DNA from: Calothrix parasitica NIES-267
GTDB taxonomy: Bacteria; Cyanobacteriota; Cyanobacteriia; Cyanobacteriales; Nostocaceae
NCBI RefSeq assembly: GCF_002368095.1
Contig: NZ_AP018227.1
Coordinates: 8,172,308 to 8,236,307, forward strand
Direction of reading: 5' to 3'
Length of the DNA: 64,000 nt
Positions 1-9,774 of this stretch are shown piece after piece (the first letter of the stretch is position 1; every line of letters starts with the position of its first letter). The translations under genes and the position numbers were made by a program. The notes beneath the pieces are model-generated. The model saw nothing but the letters and a program-made list of their open reading frames with translations, was not told the DNA's origin and did no database searches.

Positions 1-2
1 TA

Positions 3-389
3 TTAATTCAAACTTCCCGTCCAAAGGCAAAAACGATAATTGAATGCATCCAAAGAGATGGAGGACTTAGTGCAATTTGTTTTAATCCCGGCGCAAATCC
101 TTTTGATGGCACTAATTATGATATTGGTCTATTGCAAACTAAAAATCAAGAACTATTTCTCTTTGGTGAATTTGAAGATGATGACCCAGCCCATGTGGAA
201 GCTAGACAAAAGTGGAACCAGCGCTGCAAAAATACTAAGGGATATTGCGGTCTAATTATTGCGAGGGGATTAACCGGAGCTTCTCGGGGAAATCCCCAGT
301 TACGAGACATGATGGCTTTATTTGAAGCACGTTATTTATCACCCAAGGAATTAGGTGTTGGCACGCTTCAACTGATGCCTCAATTATGA
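3..389 (+). CDS. Unknown protein, C-terminal part (5' end outside window)
   Basis: The reading frame is open from the first bases of the window to a TGA at 387-389, giving about 128 residues with no start near the edge, so the gene begins upstream of the window. The tail reads GLIIARGLTGASRGNPQLRD and ends in LGVGTLQLMPQL, with a central acidic stretch (GEFEDDDPAHVEA). I recognise no family. A TTG at 132 would allow a short protein, but continuous coding character upstream argues for a truncated longer one. No partner gene is visible because the next 1.1 kb is gene-free. Confidence 0.6.
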   Translation, partial: LIQTSRPKAKTIIECIQRDGGLSAICFNPGANPFDGTNYDIGLLQTKNQELFLFGEFEDDDPAHVEARQKWNQRCKNTKGYCGLIIARGLTGASRGNPQLRDMMALFEARYLSPKELGVGTLQLMPQL

Positions 390-1551
390 TTTTCTGTAAA
401 GGTAAATTTCTGTAAAATCTGCTTTTTATATTGCCATTTATATAATATCCAGCAATATTAATCTAAACTGACTGGCTTTATTGTGCTGCAATAATATGAA
501 TATACATAATCTTATATATCTTGATTCTCAACTATCGAATGATTTTGCACTATTGTGTTACTAAATATCTACCGAAAGTATAAGATAACTAGTATTTATT
601 TGTTTACCTTAACCTTTAAGATTTATATTCACTATTCATATAAAGTAACCGTTAGCAATATGTTTTGGTAGAGTTATAGCGTTTCCTAGTCTATTGAAGT
701 ACACTCAAAACCTCATCCCCAACCTTATTAAGGAGAGGGGAGATAAATTACTGCTTTGTCGGAGTGAGGTAATCGCTGTACCTCAGTTGCTTGAGAAAGG
801 CTATAAGACGGTATCTAAATCAAAATATATTCCTATATGCAATTATATTTGTCAAAAAATATTCACTAGATATCAAAATAATTTATGCATCAAACTGAAA
901 GATAATTTATTAGTAGGAATAATATTTTTATATTACTAAATTAAACCTAATGTAGTCGCTATTATCAGTTGGATGCTTAATGCTTGCTGAATTTAGATAG
1001 CTATAATTGAAGTATCCATGGGTAGGTATGATTGACCATAATTATATATTGACGACATTCAAATACATGAAAAAACACTGTATATTTTTTTATTTAATTA
1101 TTTGAGATGTTTGGCAATTAAGTTTTAACTTCTTTTAAGTTATTCCTTGAAACTTATCTATTCAAAATAAAGACTTTACAGGATAAATGTATTTTCTTCA
1201 TAAAGAAAAAGTCATATCAAATATTTTTTATTTCAATAAAGATTAAGTAAAGAGTAAATTTATTTAAAAAAAATAGATATACAATCGAGAAATCAGTTAA
1301 TTAACAGTTTTATAAAAAATATGTTTATAAACTCTTATTTATATGTACAAATACTTAAATCCTGATTTAATTTCCTTTAAAAAGCCAATAAATAATGGCG
1401 CGATTAAATGTTTTGGATTGCAATCGATGAAAAAAACGGCAACAACCGCACACTAACTCCTGTTAGCGCAAACCCTGGCAAAAACAGGCTTTTTGTCAAT
1501 TAATGTGCCATTTACGTTAAAAATTCACAACGCTCTTATCTATCAGGATCA
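390..1551. other. Gene-free A+T-rich stretch
   Basis: About 1.16 kb without a convincing gene. It is strongly A+T-rich. Around 700-745 it carries a cctcatccccaacc / aaggagaggggag pair typical of dispersed cyanobacterial repeats; the 81-codon frame through it (694-939) looks repeat-derived. Near its end (1459-1497) is a terminator-like hairpin, listed separately. Confidence 0.6.
1459..1497 (+). terminator. Terminator-like hairpin upstream of an unknown gene
   Basis: CCTGTT at 1459-1464 or CCTG at 1474-1477 can pair with AACAGG ending at 1488, followed by CTTTTTG. The stem is short and no upstream gene is apparent, so it could end an unseen small RNA or be chance. Confidence 0.25.
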
Positions 1552-1995
1552 ATGGGAAACGTTATTCTACAGGCTTGGAATAAAACCACAAAATTGCTAC
1601 TTAAGGAGGTAAAAAAACATTTTAGAAAATATAAGTTGATTGACTCGTGGAAATTTGCAGGAGATTCTTTTAAAATCGACCGGAAAGCTTTAGCTGTTTA
1701 CCACAAGCAAGTTTCACAGTCCAAGCTATCTATGGTCATTAATTTGGTACATAAAAAGGAATCGCTATGGTGGACTGTTTCTCCAAGATATAGTCAATAT
1801 CTTGCTTTAAATGAGTTAAAAATTATCATGAATTTTTTATTGGGAACTTTAAAGCAAAAGCAACTGCAAAAAAGTATGCGACCTAACTGCATTAATCAAA
1901 TGTTATTGCAGCTACTTTCCGATGCCGAACAAAGTTTACTTAGTTATTACTTTAAGGCGATTCAACATTTTTATTTGCCCCTGTCATGTTTTTAA
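1552..1995 (+). CDS. Hypothetical protein, 147 aa
   Basis: An open frame starting ATG at 1552 and ending at 1995. The product is basic and lysine-rich (KEVKKHFRKYK near the N-terminus), with Leu/Ile-rich helical stretches (LALNELKIIMNFLLGTLKQ) and no signal peptide. I recognise no domain. No good ribosome-binding site is seen just before the ATG. It stands alone between two A+T-rich gaps, so it could be a lineage-specific gene, a relic, or a chance frame. Confidence 0.4.
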   Translation: MGNVILQAWNKTTKLLLKEVKKHFRKYKLIDSWKFAGDSFKIDRKALAVYHKQVSQSKLSMVINLVHKKESLWWTVSPRYSQYLALNELKIIMNFLLGTLKQKQLQKSMRPNCINQMLLQLLSDAEQSLLSYYFKAIQHFYLPLSCF

Positions 1996-2351
1996 GCAAA
2001 GTACTTGACGAAAAAAACTATGGGATAGAATTAAATGCTGATTACAAGATAAAAACTTGTAAACCGTTATTTGCTTAACAGTAAATATCTCAAATAAATT
2101 TATAAAATTTACTTCTATCGGCTCCTTATCTCAGAGCTTTGTTTAGTTCCAGGTGCGAGTCGCAATCAATCTACCTTCAATTACTGCGACCAAACTAATT
2201 GATAAATGGTGATATCGACCCAAACGCTGCTAATAGTTTTTGTCCCAATACAAATCCTTGTTTACTTTTGGCAACTTTGATAGGATTGTCGCTCTCATTA
2301 TTTATTTTGTTTTTTTTCATGATGTCAATATACAGCAGATAACACCACAAA
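1996..2351. other. Intergenic gap, nothing recognised
   Basis: A+T-rich DNA between the hypothetical gene and the small RHH gene. It presumably holds the RHH gene promoter, but no clear -35/-10 pair, hairpin or repeat could be assigned. Confidence 0.5.
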
Positions 2352-2522
2352 ATGACCAATAAGAAATGGGCTGTAAAACGTATAACAGTTAATCTTGCAG
2401 CACAAGAAGCAGACAAACTGGAAAAATATTGCCAGCAAACTGGTAGACCTGCTACGGATGTGATTCGAGAATTAATTCGAGGTTTATCCGTCACCGAAGA
2501 AAGTAAAGATATTGCAGGGTAA
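2352..2522 (+). CDS. Small ribbon-helix-helix (CopG/Arc-like) protein, 56 aa
   Basis: A short gene (ATG 2352, TAA 2520-2522). The product begins MTNKKWAVKRITVNLAAQEA and continues with DKLEKYCQQTGRPATDVIRELIRGL. This is the ribbon-helix-helix layout: a basic beta strand (VKRITVNL), helix A (AAQEADKLEKYCQQ), a turn with Gly-Arg-Pro, and helix B (ATDVIRELIRGL). Such proteins dimerise through the strand and bind DNA, often as antitoxins or plasmid-type repressors. No toxin gene adjoins it; the next gene is crtQ, 171 bp downstream on the same strand. It could be a solitary regulator. Its target is unknown. Confidence 0.75.
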   Translation: MTNKKWAVKRITVNLAAQEADKLEKYCQQTGRPATDVIRELIRGLSVTEESKDIAG

Positions 2523-2693
2523 GCACCTTATGTAGCAGTAACAAATCACAAAATTTACAAATTGAAAGAATCGAGATTTTGCCGCACAAACTGGTGGAAA
2601 ATCTGTATTTTCTACCTGATTGTTTAGTACATGGAAAATTCCGACACCAACTCAGTTACAATTTGTAAAAGATACTCAATCAAAAAAAACGGA

Positions 2694-4133
2694 ATGCGAG
2701 TTGCAATCGTAGGTGCGGGACTAGCCGGTTTATCATGTGCTGTAGATTTAGCCGAAGCCGGTTGTGAAATTCAGATTTTCGAGTCTCGCCCATTTGTTGG
2801 TGGAAAAGTCGGTAGTTGGATTGATAGCGATGGCAATCACCTGGAAATGGGATTGCACGTCTTTTTTGGGTGCTACTATCAATTGTTTGATTTGATGAAA
2901 AAGGTGGGTGCATTTGAACACTTACGTTCAAAAGAGCATATCCATAATTTTATAAATCGAGGTGGGCGAACTGGTGCATTAGATTTTCGCTTCCTTACTG
3001 GTGCCCCTTTCAATGGATTAAAAGCTTTTTTTACAACTTCTCAATTGTCGTTACAGGATAAAGTACAAAACTCTCTTGCATTGGCAACAAGTCCGGTTGT
3101 AAGAGGTTTGGTTGACTTTGATGGTGCGATGAAAACCATCCGCGATTTAGATAAAGTTAGTTTCGCCGATTGGTTCCGCAGCCACGGTGGTAATAATGGA
3201 AGTATCGAACGGATGTGGAACCCCATTGCTTACGCTTTGGGTTTTATTGATTGTGAAAACATGTCAGCCCGCTGCATGTTGACGATATTTCAGCTATTCG
3301 CGGCTAGAACCGAAGCCTCAAAATTGCGGATGCTCGAAGGCTCACCTCAAGAGTACCTGCATCAACCGATTGTCAATTATTTAGAAGCCAGGGGAACCCA
3401 AATTCATACTCGTCGCGGGGTAAGAGAAATCAAGTTTACAGAAGTTGATGGTACAACGCGAGTAGATGGATTAGTGGTTAAGAACGGCGATACTGAAGAA
3501 CATATAACCGCCGATGCTTATATTGCAGCTTGTGATGTACCTGGAATTACCCGTTTGCTGCCTTCGGAATGGCGTAAATGGTCTGAGTTTGACAACATTT
3601 ATAAGTTAGATGCCGTACCGGTAGCAACGGTGCAGTTACGTTTTGATGGTTGGGTCACAGAAATGCAGGATGGTCAAAAACGCAAACAGTTAGAGCAAGC
3701 AGCTGGTATTGATAATTTGCTATATACACCCGATGCTGACTTTTCTTGCTTTGCTGATTTGGCTTTAACTAGCCCTTCCGATTATTACCGAGAAGGAAGT
3801 GGTTCTTTGATGCAACTGGTATTGACTCCAGGAGACCCTTTTATCAAGAAAAGTAATGAGGAGATAGCCAAGCATGTATTAGCCCAGGTTCATGAGTTGT
3901 TCCCTTCGTCGCGAGAGTTAAACATGACCTGGTATAGTGTTGTTAAACTCGCACAATCGTTGTATCGAGAAGCTCCGGGAATGGATGTTTATCGTCCGCA
4001 GCAAAAAACCCCTGTAGAAAATTTCTTCCTATCGGGTAGCTACACTCAGCAAGATTATATAGATAGTATGGAAGGTGCAACAATTTCGGGAAGACGTGCG
4101 GCAAAAGTCATTTTAGAAACTATGAAAAAATAG
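2694..4133 (+). CDS. crtQ: 9,9'-di-cis-zeta-carotene desaturase
   Basis: FAD-dependent plant-type desaturase that converts zeta-carotene to prolycopene in the thylakoid carotenoid pathway. The N-terminus [20 protein letters not shown] is the dinucleotide-binding Rossmann motif (GxGxxG), followed by the glutamate-ending strand EIQIFESR and the FVGGKVGSW and GLHVFFGCY motifs of the phytoene/zeta-carotene desaturase family. The C-terminal FAD segment is [23 protein letters not shown]. Starting at ATG 2694 gives 479 residues, the usual family length. An upstream in-frame ATG at 2631 would add 21 residues not typical of the family. An SRPBCC gene follows on the same strand 184 bp later. The assignment as zeta-carotene rather than phytoene desaturase rests on overall resemblance. 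Confidence 0.93.
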   Translation: MRVAIVGAGLAGLSCAVDLAEAGCEIQIFESRPFVGGKVGSWIDSDGNHLEMGLHVFFGCYYQLFDLMKKVGAFEHLRSKEHIHNFINRGGRTGALDFRFLTGAPFNGLKAFFTTSQLSLQDKVQNSLALATSPVVRGLVDFDGAMKTIRDLDKVSFADWFRSHGGNNGSIERMWNPIAYALGFIDCENMSARCMLTIFQLFAARTEASKLRMLEGSPQEYLHQPIVNYLEARGTQIHTRRGVREIKFTEVDGTTRVDGLVVKNGDTEEHITADAYIAACDVPGITRLLPSEWRKWSEFDNIYKLDAVPVATVQLRFDGWVTEMQDGQKRKQLEQAAGIDNLLYTPDADFSCFADLALTSPSDYYREGSGSLMQLVLTPGDPFIKKSNEEIAKHVLAQVHELFPSSRELNMTWYSVVKLAQSLYREAPGMDVYRPQQKTPVENFFLSGSYTQQDYIDSMEGATISGRRAAKVILETMKK

Positions 4134-4317
4134 TTTGGCAGAGAAAATAGGGAGAAGAAATAACCATTATCAAGAATTTTTCTTCTTCATAATTTTCTTT
4201 GTAGGGTAGATGTTTCGGTCTTTGTAGGCAGAAATTGAGTCAAAGGGATAGTGATGGTGATGAAAAATAAAAATAATTTTAAGACTGCTAATCAAAAAAT
4301 TAGGATAAAAATATAAA

Positions 4318-4767
4318 ATGGGTAACTGGTTGGAGCATACTGTACAAGTAGAAGTAGACGCTCCTATAGAATTAGTATGGGGTATGTGGTCGGATTTAGA
4401 ACAAATGCCCCGCTGGATGAAATGGATTGATTCGGTCAAAATTCTTGAAGACAATCCAGAATTATCCCTGTGGAAACTTGACACTGGTGGATTTAATTTT
4501 AGTTGGCGATCGCGAATTCTTAAAGTGGTCGAGCATCAAATAATTCAGTGGGAATCAGTTGATGGTTTACCTAATAGAGGAGCAATAAGATTTTATGACC
4601 GTCAGAATAGTAGTATTGTCAAATTGACCGTTGGTTATGCCATACCCGGTATCATTGGCAAACTAATGGATAATTTATTTTTAGGACGAGTAGTAGAATC
4701 AACCCTGCAAGAAAATTTAGAAAGGTTCAAGCAGTACGCTCAAACTGGAGTTAGTCCCTTAGAGTAA
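4318..4767 (+). CDS. SRPBCC (START-like) family protein, 149 aa
   Basis: The sequence fits the polyketide cyclase/dehydrase and lipid-binding SRPBCC fold: an opening strand (EHTVQVEVDAPIELVWGMWSDLEQMPRWMKWIDSVK), central strands (FSWRSRILKVVEHQIIQWES) and a long C-terminal helix (VVESTLQENLERFKQYA). Proteins of this fold bind hydrophobic ligands in a cavity. It is the next gene after crtQ on the same strand, an arrangement I associate with cyanobacteria, so a link to carotenoids is plausible but inferred. There is no signal peptide. It is followed by a heptamer repeat and a MITE-like element. Confidence 0.85.
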   Translation: MGNWLEHTVQVEVDAPIELVWGMWSDLEQMPRWMKWIDSVKILEDNPELSLWKLDTGGFNFSWRSRILKVVEHQIIQWESVDGLPNRGAIRFYDRQNSSIVKLTVGYAIPGIIGKLMDNLFLGRVVESTLQENLERFKQYAQTGVSPLE

Positions 4768-4774
4768 GGAGGGG

Positions 4775-4820
4775 AAGGTAAAGGTTAAAGGTTAAAGGTT
4801 AAAGGTCAGAGGTCAGAGGT
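4775..4820. repeat. Short tandem repeat, AAAGGTT/AGAGGTC heptamers
   Basis: About six copies of a 7-bp unit (aaaggtt, aaaggtc, agaggtc) directly after the SRPBCC gene. The same heptamer family recurs near 23603-23640 and 55750-55782. Short tandemly repeated heptamers are a known feature of heterocystous cyanobacterial genomes. Confidence 0.8.
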
Positions 4821-4834
4821 TTTAATTCCTAATG

Positions 4835-5020
4835 AACCTGAGTTCGGGATATTTTTTGGTTAATAGAATCGTCAAAAATATTGGGTAATCTGGCTGAAGG
4901 AAAATTGTATTTGCTCTCTCGTTTACCATTTACAGCAATCTTTTTACTCTCTACTTGCTACTTTTTACTTGCTACTTGCTACTTATTTTTGGTGAATCTC
5001 TTAACCCGAACTAACGTTAA
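4835..5020. repeat. MITE-like element, copy A (inverted ends)
   Basis: The left end reads aacctgagttcgggat (from 4835) and the right end ttaacccgaactaacgttaa (5001-5020); GAGTTCGGG pairs with CCCGAACT. A second copy with the same ends but a shorter middle lies at 61589-61728. Both right ends stop at the stop codon of a minus-strand gene. The interior has repeated ttgctactt units and no gene. Confidence 0.6.
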
Positions 5021-5023
5021 TGA

Positions 5024-5263
5024 TTACCAGGTAGGGTCGCTAAATATATTAATTGTTAGTTGTTCTTTACCTGCTGGTACAGAACTAATACAAGCGCGGA
5101 TGATATCTCCGTCTTTGACTTCAACCGTACAAGCGTGACAAGATCCCATTAAACAACCCGTAGGAATCAGTACCCCTGCTCTATCTGCAACATCGAGTAG
5201 AGGTTCCCCAACTTCGGCATCAACTTTAACATCATCTGGTAAAAAGTGAACTTTAACACTCAT
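5024..5263 (-). CDS. 2Fe-2S ferredoxin-like protein, 79 aa
   Basis: A small beta-grasp ferredoxin. Cysteines at about residues 37, 42 and 45 (TGCLMGSCHACTVEV) form the first three cluster ligands, and Cys58 (IIRACIS) is the fourth. The spacing C-x4-C-x2-C is classic, but the last gap is short (12 residues rather than the roughly 29 of photosynthetic ferredoxins), so this is a compact relative and not PetF. It probably transfers electrons in the cytoplasm; the partner is unknown. It lies head-to-tail downstream of cobQ with a 248-bp gap containing tagttag-type repeats. A role in the cobalamin pathway cannot be claimed from position alone. Confidence 0.85.
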   Translation of the reverse strand: MSVKVHFLPDDVKVDAEVGEPLLDVADRAGVLIPTGCLMGSCHACTVEVKDGDIIRACISSVPAGKEQLTINIFSDPTW

Positions 5264-5511
5264 TTTTTTATTAGTTAGTAGTTATTAGTAGTTAGTAGTT
5301 AGTTGACGATCCGCACTCTACGGGTGAAAGCGGTTAATGGCTAGTCAAGAAGCTCTACCATAGACGTTAAAATTGCCTTTAAGGATTAGTATTTATTTTA
5401 CTTTAAGTCCCTCGATGCAAGCCAACGTAATAATAATAGTAGTTATTAGACTGGTAATCCTTTTTCCGCTACTACCAACTAATAACTAACCACTAACAAC
5501 TAACCACCTTC

Positions 5512-6990
5512 CTAAGATAACAAAACGCTTAAATCCAAATAGCGCTCTACATTCACAGCCAAAGAGTCTAATAGTTTTTCTCTCTGCTCGCGGTAATTAG
5601 GAACACCAGTAGGTAAAGATTTTAAACCGCGCTGCTGACGTAAACGATTTAACCAAGCACGTCTCCAAGGGCCGTTATCAAACATACCATGTAGATAAGT
5701 ACCCCATACAGATTGACAATCGTCTACCAAGCCCAAATTAATATCGTCAAACAAAGCCTCGAAACCTTGTGAGTTTGGACCTTGAGTTTCAATACGCGAA
5801 CGTCCTTGGTGAATCTCAAAACCATGAACTGGTAAACCAGCTTGGGGAAAATTAGAGGTTACTTGGCGCTGTCGGGCAATTTTTTGTCCTGTAATTACGC
5901 TTTTAACAGGTAATAATCCTAAACCTCCAAATCTTCCAGCTTGTCCTTCAATACCTTCTGGGTCGGCTATCATCTGGCCTAAAATTTGAAAACCACCACA
6001 GATTCCCAATACCGTACCACCAGCTGCTGCGTAGTTTTGGATTTGTTCGGCCATTCCAGTTCTCTGCAATAGCAACAAGTCAGGTATTGTTGTTTTAGTA
6101 CCTGGAAGGATGACTGCGTCGGGATGTCCCAAATCGTGCTTTGGGCTGATATATTTCACTCCAACACTAGGTTCTGATTCGAGAGGGTCAAAATCGGTAA
6201 AGTTGGCGATTCTTGGTAACTTAACGACCGAAATATTTAGTTCACCATTGAATTTACGTGGTTTTCTTTCCAGTAAATCGAGGGAATCTTCAGCAGGGAA
6301 TACCTGCTCTAAATAAGGAATAACTCCTACTACTGGAATACCAGTCTTTTCTTCCAACCATTTAATTCCCGGCTCCAATATCGAACGCTGTCCCCGGAAT
6401 TTATTAATGACGATACCTTTTATTAAAGCTCTTTCTTCTGGTTCAAGTAGCTCTAAAGTACCTACCACATGAGCAAATGCTCCACCACGCTCGATATCAA
6501 CTACCAATAGAGTCATAGCATTTAAATGCTTGGCCACTCGCATGTTAGTCAAGTCGCGATGTTTGAGATTGATTTCCGCAGGACTACCAGCACCTTCACA
6601 AACTAATAAGTCAAATTCTGTTCCTAAATTATGTAAAGATTCTTCAATAGCTCTCCATCCCAAGTCAAAATATTGCTCGTAATAATCTGTAGCGCTGACT
6701 TTCCCTACAGCCTTTCCTTTAATGATTACTTGAGAGGTCATATCTCCTTGGGGTTTGAGTAGAACTGGGTTCATTTCAATCCAAGGAACCACTCCCGCAG
6801 CCCAAGCTTGTACTGCTTGTGCATAGCCAATTTCTCCACCATTGGCTGTAACATAAGCATTATTTGCCATATTTTGACCTTTAAAGGGAGCCACTCGCCA
6901 TCCACGTCGTGATAATATACGACATATTGCAGCACATAAGAGTGATTTTCCCGCGTGGGATGTTGTCCCCACAACCATAATTGATTTCAT
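5512..6990 (-). CDS. cobQ: Cobyric acid synthase (glutamine-hydrolysing)
   Basis: Amidates adenosyl-cobyrinic acid a,c-diamide at four side chains using glutamine and ATP, giving adenosylcobyric acid in vitamin B12 synthesis. The N-terminal dethiobiotin-synthetase-like ATPase domain has the P-loop VVGTTSHAGKSLL (residues 6-18) and VCEGAGSPAEINL. The C-terminal class I glutamine amidotransferase-like domain has the nucleophile Cys331 in LGICGGFQILG and the His of GTYLHGMFDN. The length of 492 residues is normal. No cobalamin riboswitch was recognised upstream. The next gene upstream on the same strand is the 134-aa conserved protein at 7245-7649. Function is secure. Confidence 0.96.
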   Translation of the reverse strand: MKSIMVVGTTSHAGKSLLCAAICRILSRRGWRVAPFKGQNMANNAYVTANGGEIGYAQAVQAWAAGVVPWIEMNPVLLKPQGDMTSQVIIKGKAVGKVSATDYYEQYFDLGWRAIEESLHNLGTEFDLLVCEGAGSPAEINLKHRDLTNMRVAKHLNAMTLLVVDIERGGAFAHVVGTLELLEPEERALIKGIVINKFRGQRSILEPGIKWLEEKTGIPVVGVIPYLEQVFPAEDSLDLLERKPRKFNGELNISVVKLPRIANFTDFDPLESEPSVGVKYISPKHDLGHPDAVILPGTKTTIPDLLLLQRTGMAEQIQNYAAAGGTVLGICGGFQILGQMIADPEGIEGQAGRFGGLGLLPVKSVITGQKIARQRQVTSNFPQAGLPVHGFEIHQGRSRIETQGPNSQGFEALFDDINLGLVDDCQSVWGTYLHGMFDNGPWRRAWLNRLRQQRGLKSLPTGVPNYREQREKLLDSLAVNVERYLDLSVLLS

Positions 6991-7244
6991 AATTAGCTAT
7001 TATCTTTTCTTTATCGGACTTATTGAGTTAAAGGGTGAAGCCAAGGAAAATACAAATAGTGACAAGGTTGTTGATAGAACCGATGTCATTTGCGTGTAAT
7101 CCCGAGTGGTATCTTCCTGGAATTTATATTCCTACTTATAAACACTTCATAAAGGGAGTGGAGGCTTCAGTACTTATTGTTCCCTTATTCACCTCGCTCC
7201 TAACTCTTATTCACCTATATTCACCTAATTAATTCAAAATCAAT

Positions 7245-7649
7245 TCAAAAAGGTAATCTAAATATACGCGTTAATGCATTCAACAAGCGGTCGGTAATTG
7301 TTGGAGTAGCCCAAGTTTTGCTCTGAAAACTTTCTGTCAATTGACGACCCAAAGGAGTTAGACGAAAGCTATCTGTTATTCCTTGTCCGTCAACTTCCCT
7401 TCGTAGTAAGCCCACTTCAATTAACCAAACTAAAGCGTTATCTGCTGCCAATTCCGATAAAGTACGCTTTGTATAGTTGTTCCTTACACCATCTGACCCA
7501 GATATTTCACTCATTGCTACGCGTTCGCTCAACATCCGTTCAAATAGGCCTAACTTAAAAGGAGAGCACCTTAACGCTCGGGAAGCCCGTTTTTCAGTGG
7601 AATTAGTATAGGTAAAACTTTTTTGAGTTTGTAAATCAGCAACAGGCAT
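7245..7649 (-). CDS. Conserved cyanobacterial protein (Npun_F0494-like), 134 aa
   Basis: A soluble 134-residue protein with the segments RASRALRCSPFKLGLFERML, LAADNALVWLIEVGLLRREVDGQGITDSFRLTPLG and a variable tail. It resembles the protein family named after Nostoc punctiforme Npun_F0494, recalled from memory and not searched. The LIEVGLLRREVDGQGITDSFRLTPLG part looks like the recognition helix and wing of a winged-helix fold, so a regulatory role is possible but unproven. It precedes cobQ on the same strand, separated by about 250 bp. Confidence 0.7.
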   Translation of the reverse strand: MPVADLQTQKSFTYTNSTEKRASRALRCSPFKLGLFERMLSERVAMSEISGSDGVRNNYTKRTLSELAADNALVWLIEVGLLRREVDGQGITDSFRLTPLGRQLTESFQSKTWATPTITDRLLNALTRIFRLPF

Positions 7650-8025
7650 TTTGAGTATATTAATGGTATTTTGATTTCGTCTTCACTTTCTATATTAATC
7701 GTAATATTGTTAATTTTTTTTATAAACTTGCTTCTTCCGCGCAATGAAGTCTATACAAAAGGCTAGCACCGCTTCGCGGAAGTAAGAAGTAAAAAGTAAG
7801 AAGTAAAAAGTAAGAAGTAAAAAGTTTGATATCTGGGGCTTTTCAGCCATTTTTAATGGTTGCCTTATTTAAGCCGTGTTGTACTAGATAAATAATTCTA
7901 AAAAGGGAGTAGGTAATTAGGGTGATGTTAGGTAAAACAAGTCCATAATCTTCAAAAATGTTGTATGGCAAGTATTTTATTTTTTTTACTAATTAGGCAT
8001 ACTATGCGATAAAGAGGCTTACCTT
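7650..8025. other. Intergenic gap with repeats
   Basis: Holds a small CCGCTTCGCGG hairpin (about 7768-7780), a run of agaagtaaaa-type tandem repeats (about 7781-7825) and one copy of a 50-bp dispersed repeat (7838-7887). No gene is seen. Confidence 0.6.
7838..7887 (-). repeat. 50-bp dispersed repeat, copy 1
   Basis: The 50 bases at 7838-7887 are the reverse complement of 18452-18501 with one mismatch by eye (cggcttaaataaggcaacc core). The unit contains a small internal palindrome (CCATTaaaAATGG). The two copies are in opposite orientation and bracket the glycan gene cluster. Confidence 0.85.
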
Positions 8026-9642
8026 TTAGTTATTATTTCTTTCCACAGCATATATATAGTATCTTTCTTCTCCAACAATACTATTATCAAAATATTTTAG
8101 CTTCGTAAATTTTAAATCGTTAGTTTGAATTTTAAGCGGATAGCTTAGGATTAATATATTTTTTATCTTACTATCCTGAATTTCAAGTTTGATTTTATCA
8201 ATTAGTTCTGATTGATTCTTAATGAATTTAGTTTGAGGATTATCAAAAAAACTGCCAAGTTTATCGTAGGCTAGATAGTATATTTTCAAATTCGCGTAAG
8301 CAGAGATAGGTGAAACTATTGTATTTTTATCTGCGAGAATAAAGCTTTCGTTTAATCTTTCTTTTTTTATATAGTTTGCGGCTACCTTACTTTTAGAAAA
8401 CGGATGAATTAAATCCATACTATAAGCGTATATACCTGAAATCATCTGAATTACTAAAATTATGGTAATTACTCTTTTGTGATTTTTTTTACAGTAAGAA
8501 GTAATTTTATGAATATGAAATAGTTTAGGAATATTATATGATTCCTTGAAACATCTACTAATCCATATAGATGCTAAAAATATGATAAATAAGTTTCCGT
8601 GATGCCTCAAAGTTCCTTGAAATTTTAACCAAGTAAATATCAATATTCCCGAAGTTGCTGACAAGTAAAAGAATAAAGCAAGCGGTTTATTGATGAAAAT
8701 TAGTGTCGAGAAAAATATTAAAAATAACGAAACTAATGAAGCAAATAATATTAAAAAATAATTATTTCTGACGATATTATGACTCCAGAAATGATATTCA
8801 AAAAAATCTGGAATTGGAACATAGCTATACCAAATTGCTCTGATTGCATATCCCAAGCGTTTCAACATGATGAATATAAAATCGAATCTGGAAACCACTG
8901 TTTGTTCTCCAATGTTCTGCTGTATATCTTTCGCAGTATCTTGAACAGCAGCTGGAAATAATTGGAAAATTGATAAGCCAATACCTAGGAACAAGATAAT
9001 TAAACCTATAGTTAAATTTCTCGCTCGTTTGCTATCTGGTTGGTACTGACCAATTTTATATAATCTAACTGTATCAATAATTAAAGTTAGACTTAAACAT
9101 AAGCAGATTATTAAGCCATAAATATTTGTATTTGCTAGAAGCGCTAAACTTAAAAATGTGAGAATGTAATTTCTATTTTGTGAAGTAAATAAATAACAAA
9201 ACATAAAAACTAATAATAAGCCTAAGTTGTAGTTTCTGCTAATAAGATTATATTCAAATAGAGAAAAATAACTAAAAGTAAAAAGTGTTTTCTCTATAAT
9301 ATTAAAGGGTGACAGTTTCACAAATATATAAACAGAAGCAGTTGAGATGAGTATGTGAAACAACTGCATTGAAAAAGGATTATGAGTAAACTTCGCGATA
9401 AAAAATAAACATAAATGCCATAGCCCCGGATGTCCTTCGTATTTCAAATTTTGATATAAATCAATTATGGTTGAGGAATCCCTTGCAAGCAGCCACGCTT
9501 GAGTTTCGTCGCGCCACATCTCGTGGTTCAGAATGCCTATAAAGCTTACAATAAAGAAAATTAAAATCAGACAGTTAGAATAAGTAAAATATTTGGATAA
9601 AACACTATTATTCTTAATTGGTCTTTTTTGAGTTATAACCAT
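8026..9642 (-). CDS. GT-C-like membrane glycosyltransferase, 538 aa
   Basis: A polytopic membrane protein with roughly ten hydrophobic segments. After the first transmembrane segment is an acidic loop motif, HEMWRDETQAWLLARD, followed by YEGHPGLWHL. This loop placement is typical of the GT-C fold (lipid-phosphate-sugar-using transferases related to mannosyltransferases and ArnT). The C-terminal third is soluble. It is the last gene of the minus-strand glycan cluster and probably adds a sugar on the periplasmic face. Its codons are more A+T-rich than those of the other cluster genes, which could reflect its hydrophobic composition or later acquisition. The sugar and acceptor are unknown. Confidence 0.75.
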   Translation of the reverse strand: MVITQKRPIKNNSVLSKYFTYSNCLILIFFIVSFIGILNHEMWRDETQAWLLARDSSTIIDLYQNLKYEGHPGLWHLCLFFIAKFTHNPFSMQLFHILISTASVYIFVKLSPFNIIEKTLFTFSYFSLFEYNLISRNYNLGLLLVFMFCYLFTSQNRNYILTFLSLALLANTNIYGLIICLCLSLTLIIDTVRLYKIGQYQPDSKRARNLTIGLIILFLGIGLSIFQLFPAAVQDTAKDIQQNIGEQTVVSRFDFIFIMLKRLGYAIRAIWYSYVPIPDFFEYHFWSHNIVRNNYFLILFASLVSLFLIFFSTLIFINKPLALFFYLSATSGILIFTWLKFQGTLRHHGNLFIIFLASIWISRCFKESYNIPKLFHIHKITSYCKKNHKRVITIILVIQMISGIYAYSMDLIHPFSKSKVAANYIKKERLNESFILADKNTIVSPISAYANLKIYYLAYDKLGSFFDNPQTKFIKNQSELIDKIKLEIQDSKIKNILILSYPLKIQTNDLKFTKLKYFDNSIVGEERYYIYAVERNNN

Positions 9643-9774
9643 TTATTGCTCCCTCCGAACATCAAAAAAATAGAAGAATATATTTAATTTTATTGATTAA
9701 TTTTAGTGTTTAATTATATTGATTCTTACGGGTTCGTAATAGCGCTACTACGAACCAGAAGCGACGAATTTGAG

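Noticed and set aside
694-939. 81-codon plus-strand frame
   Set aside because: It runs through a dispersed cctcatccccaacc repeat and A+T-rich DNA, has a poor start and no protein-like pattern.
2195-2494. 99-codon minus-strand frame
   Set aside because: It lies opposite the small RHH gene, whose plus-strand product has a clear fold pattern.
4881-5138. Plus-strand frame overlapping the ferredoxin gene
   Set aside because: It is made of ttgctactt repeats of the MITE-like element and antisense ferredoxin sequence.
7035-7232. 65-codon plus-strand frame upstream of cobQ
   Set aside because: Non-ATG start, no family resemblance, and the tail is repeat sequence (cttattcacct).
5264-7244. Cobalamin riboswitch near cobQ
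   Set aside because: I looked for the conserved B12-box sequence around the gene start and did not find it.
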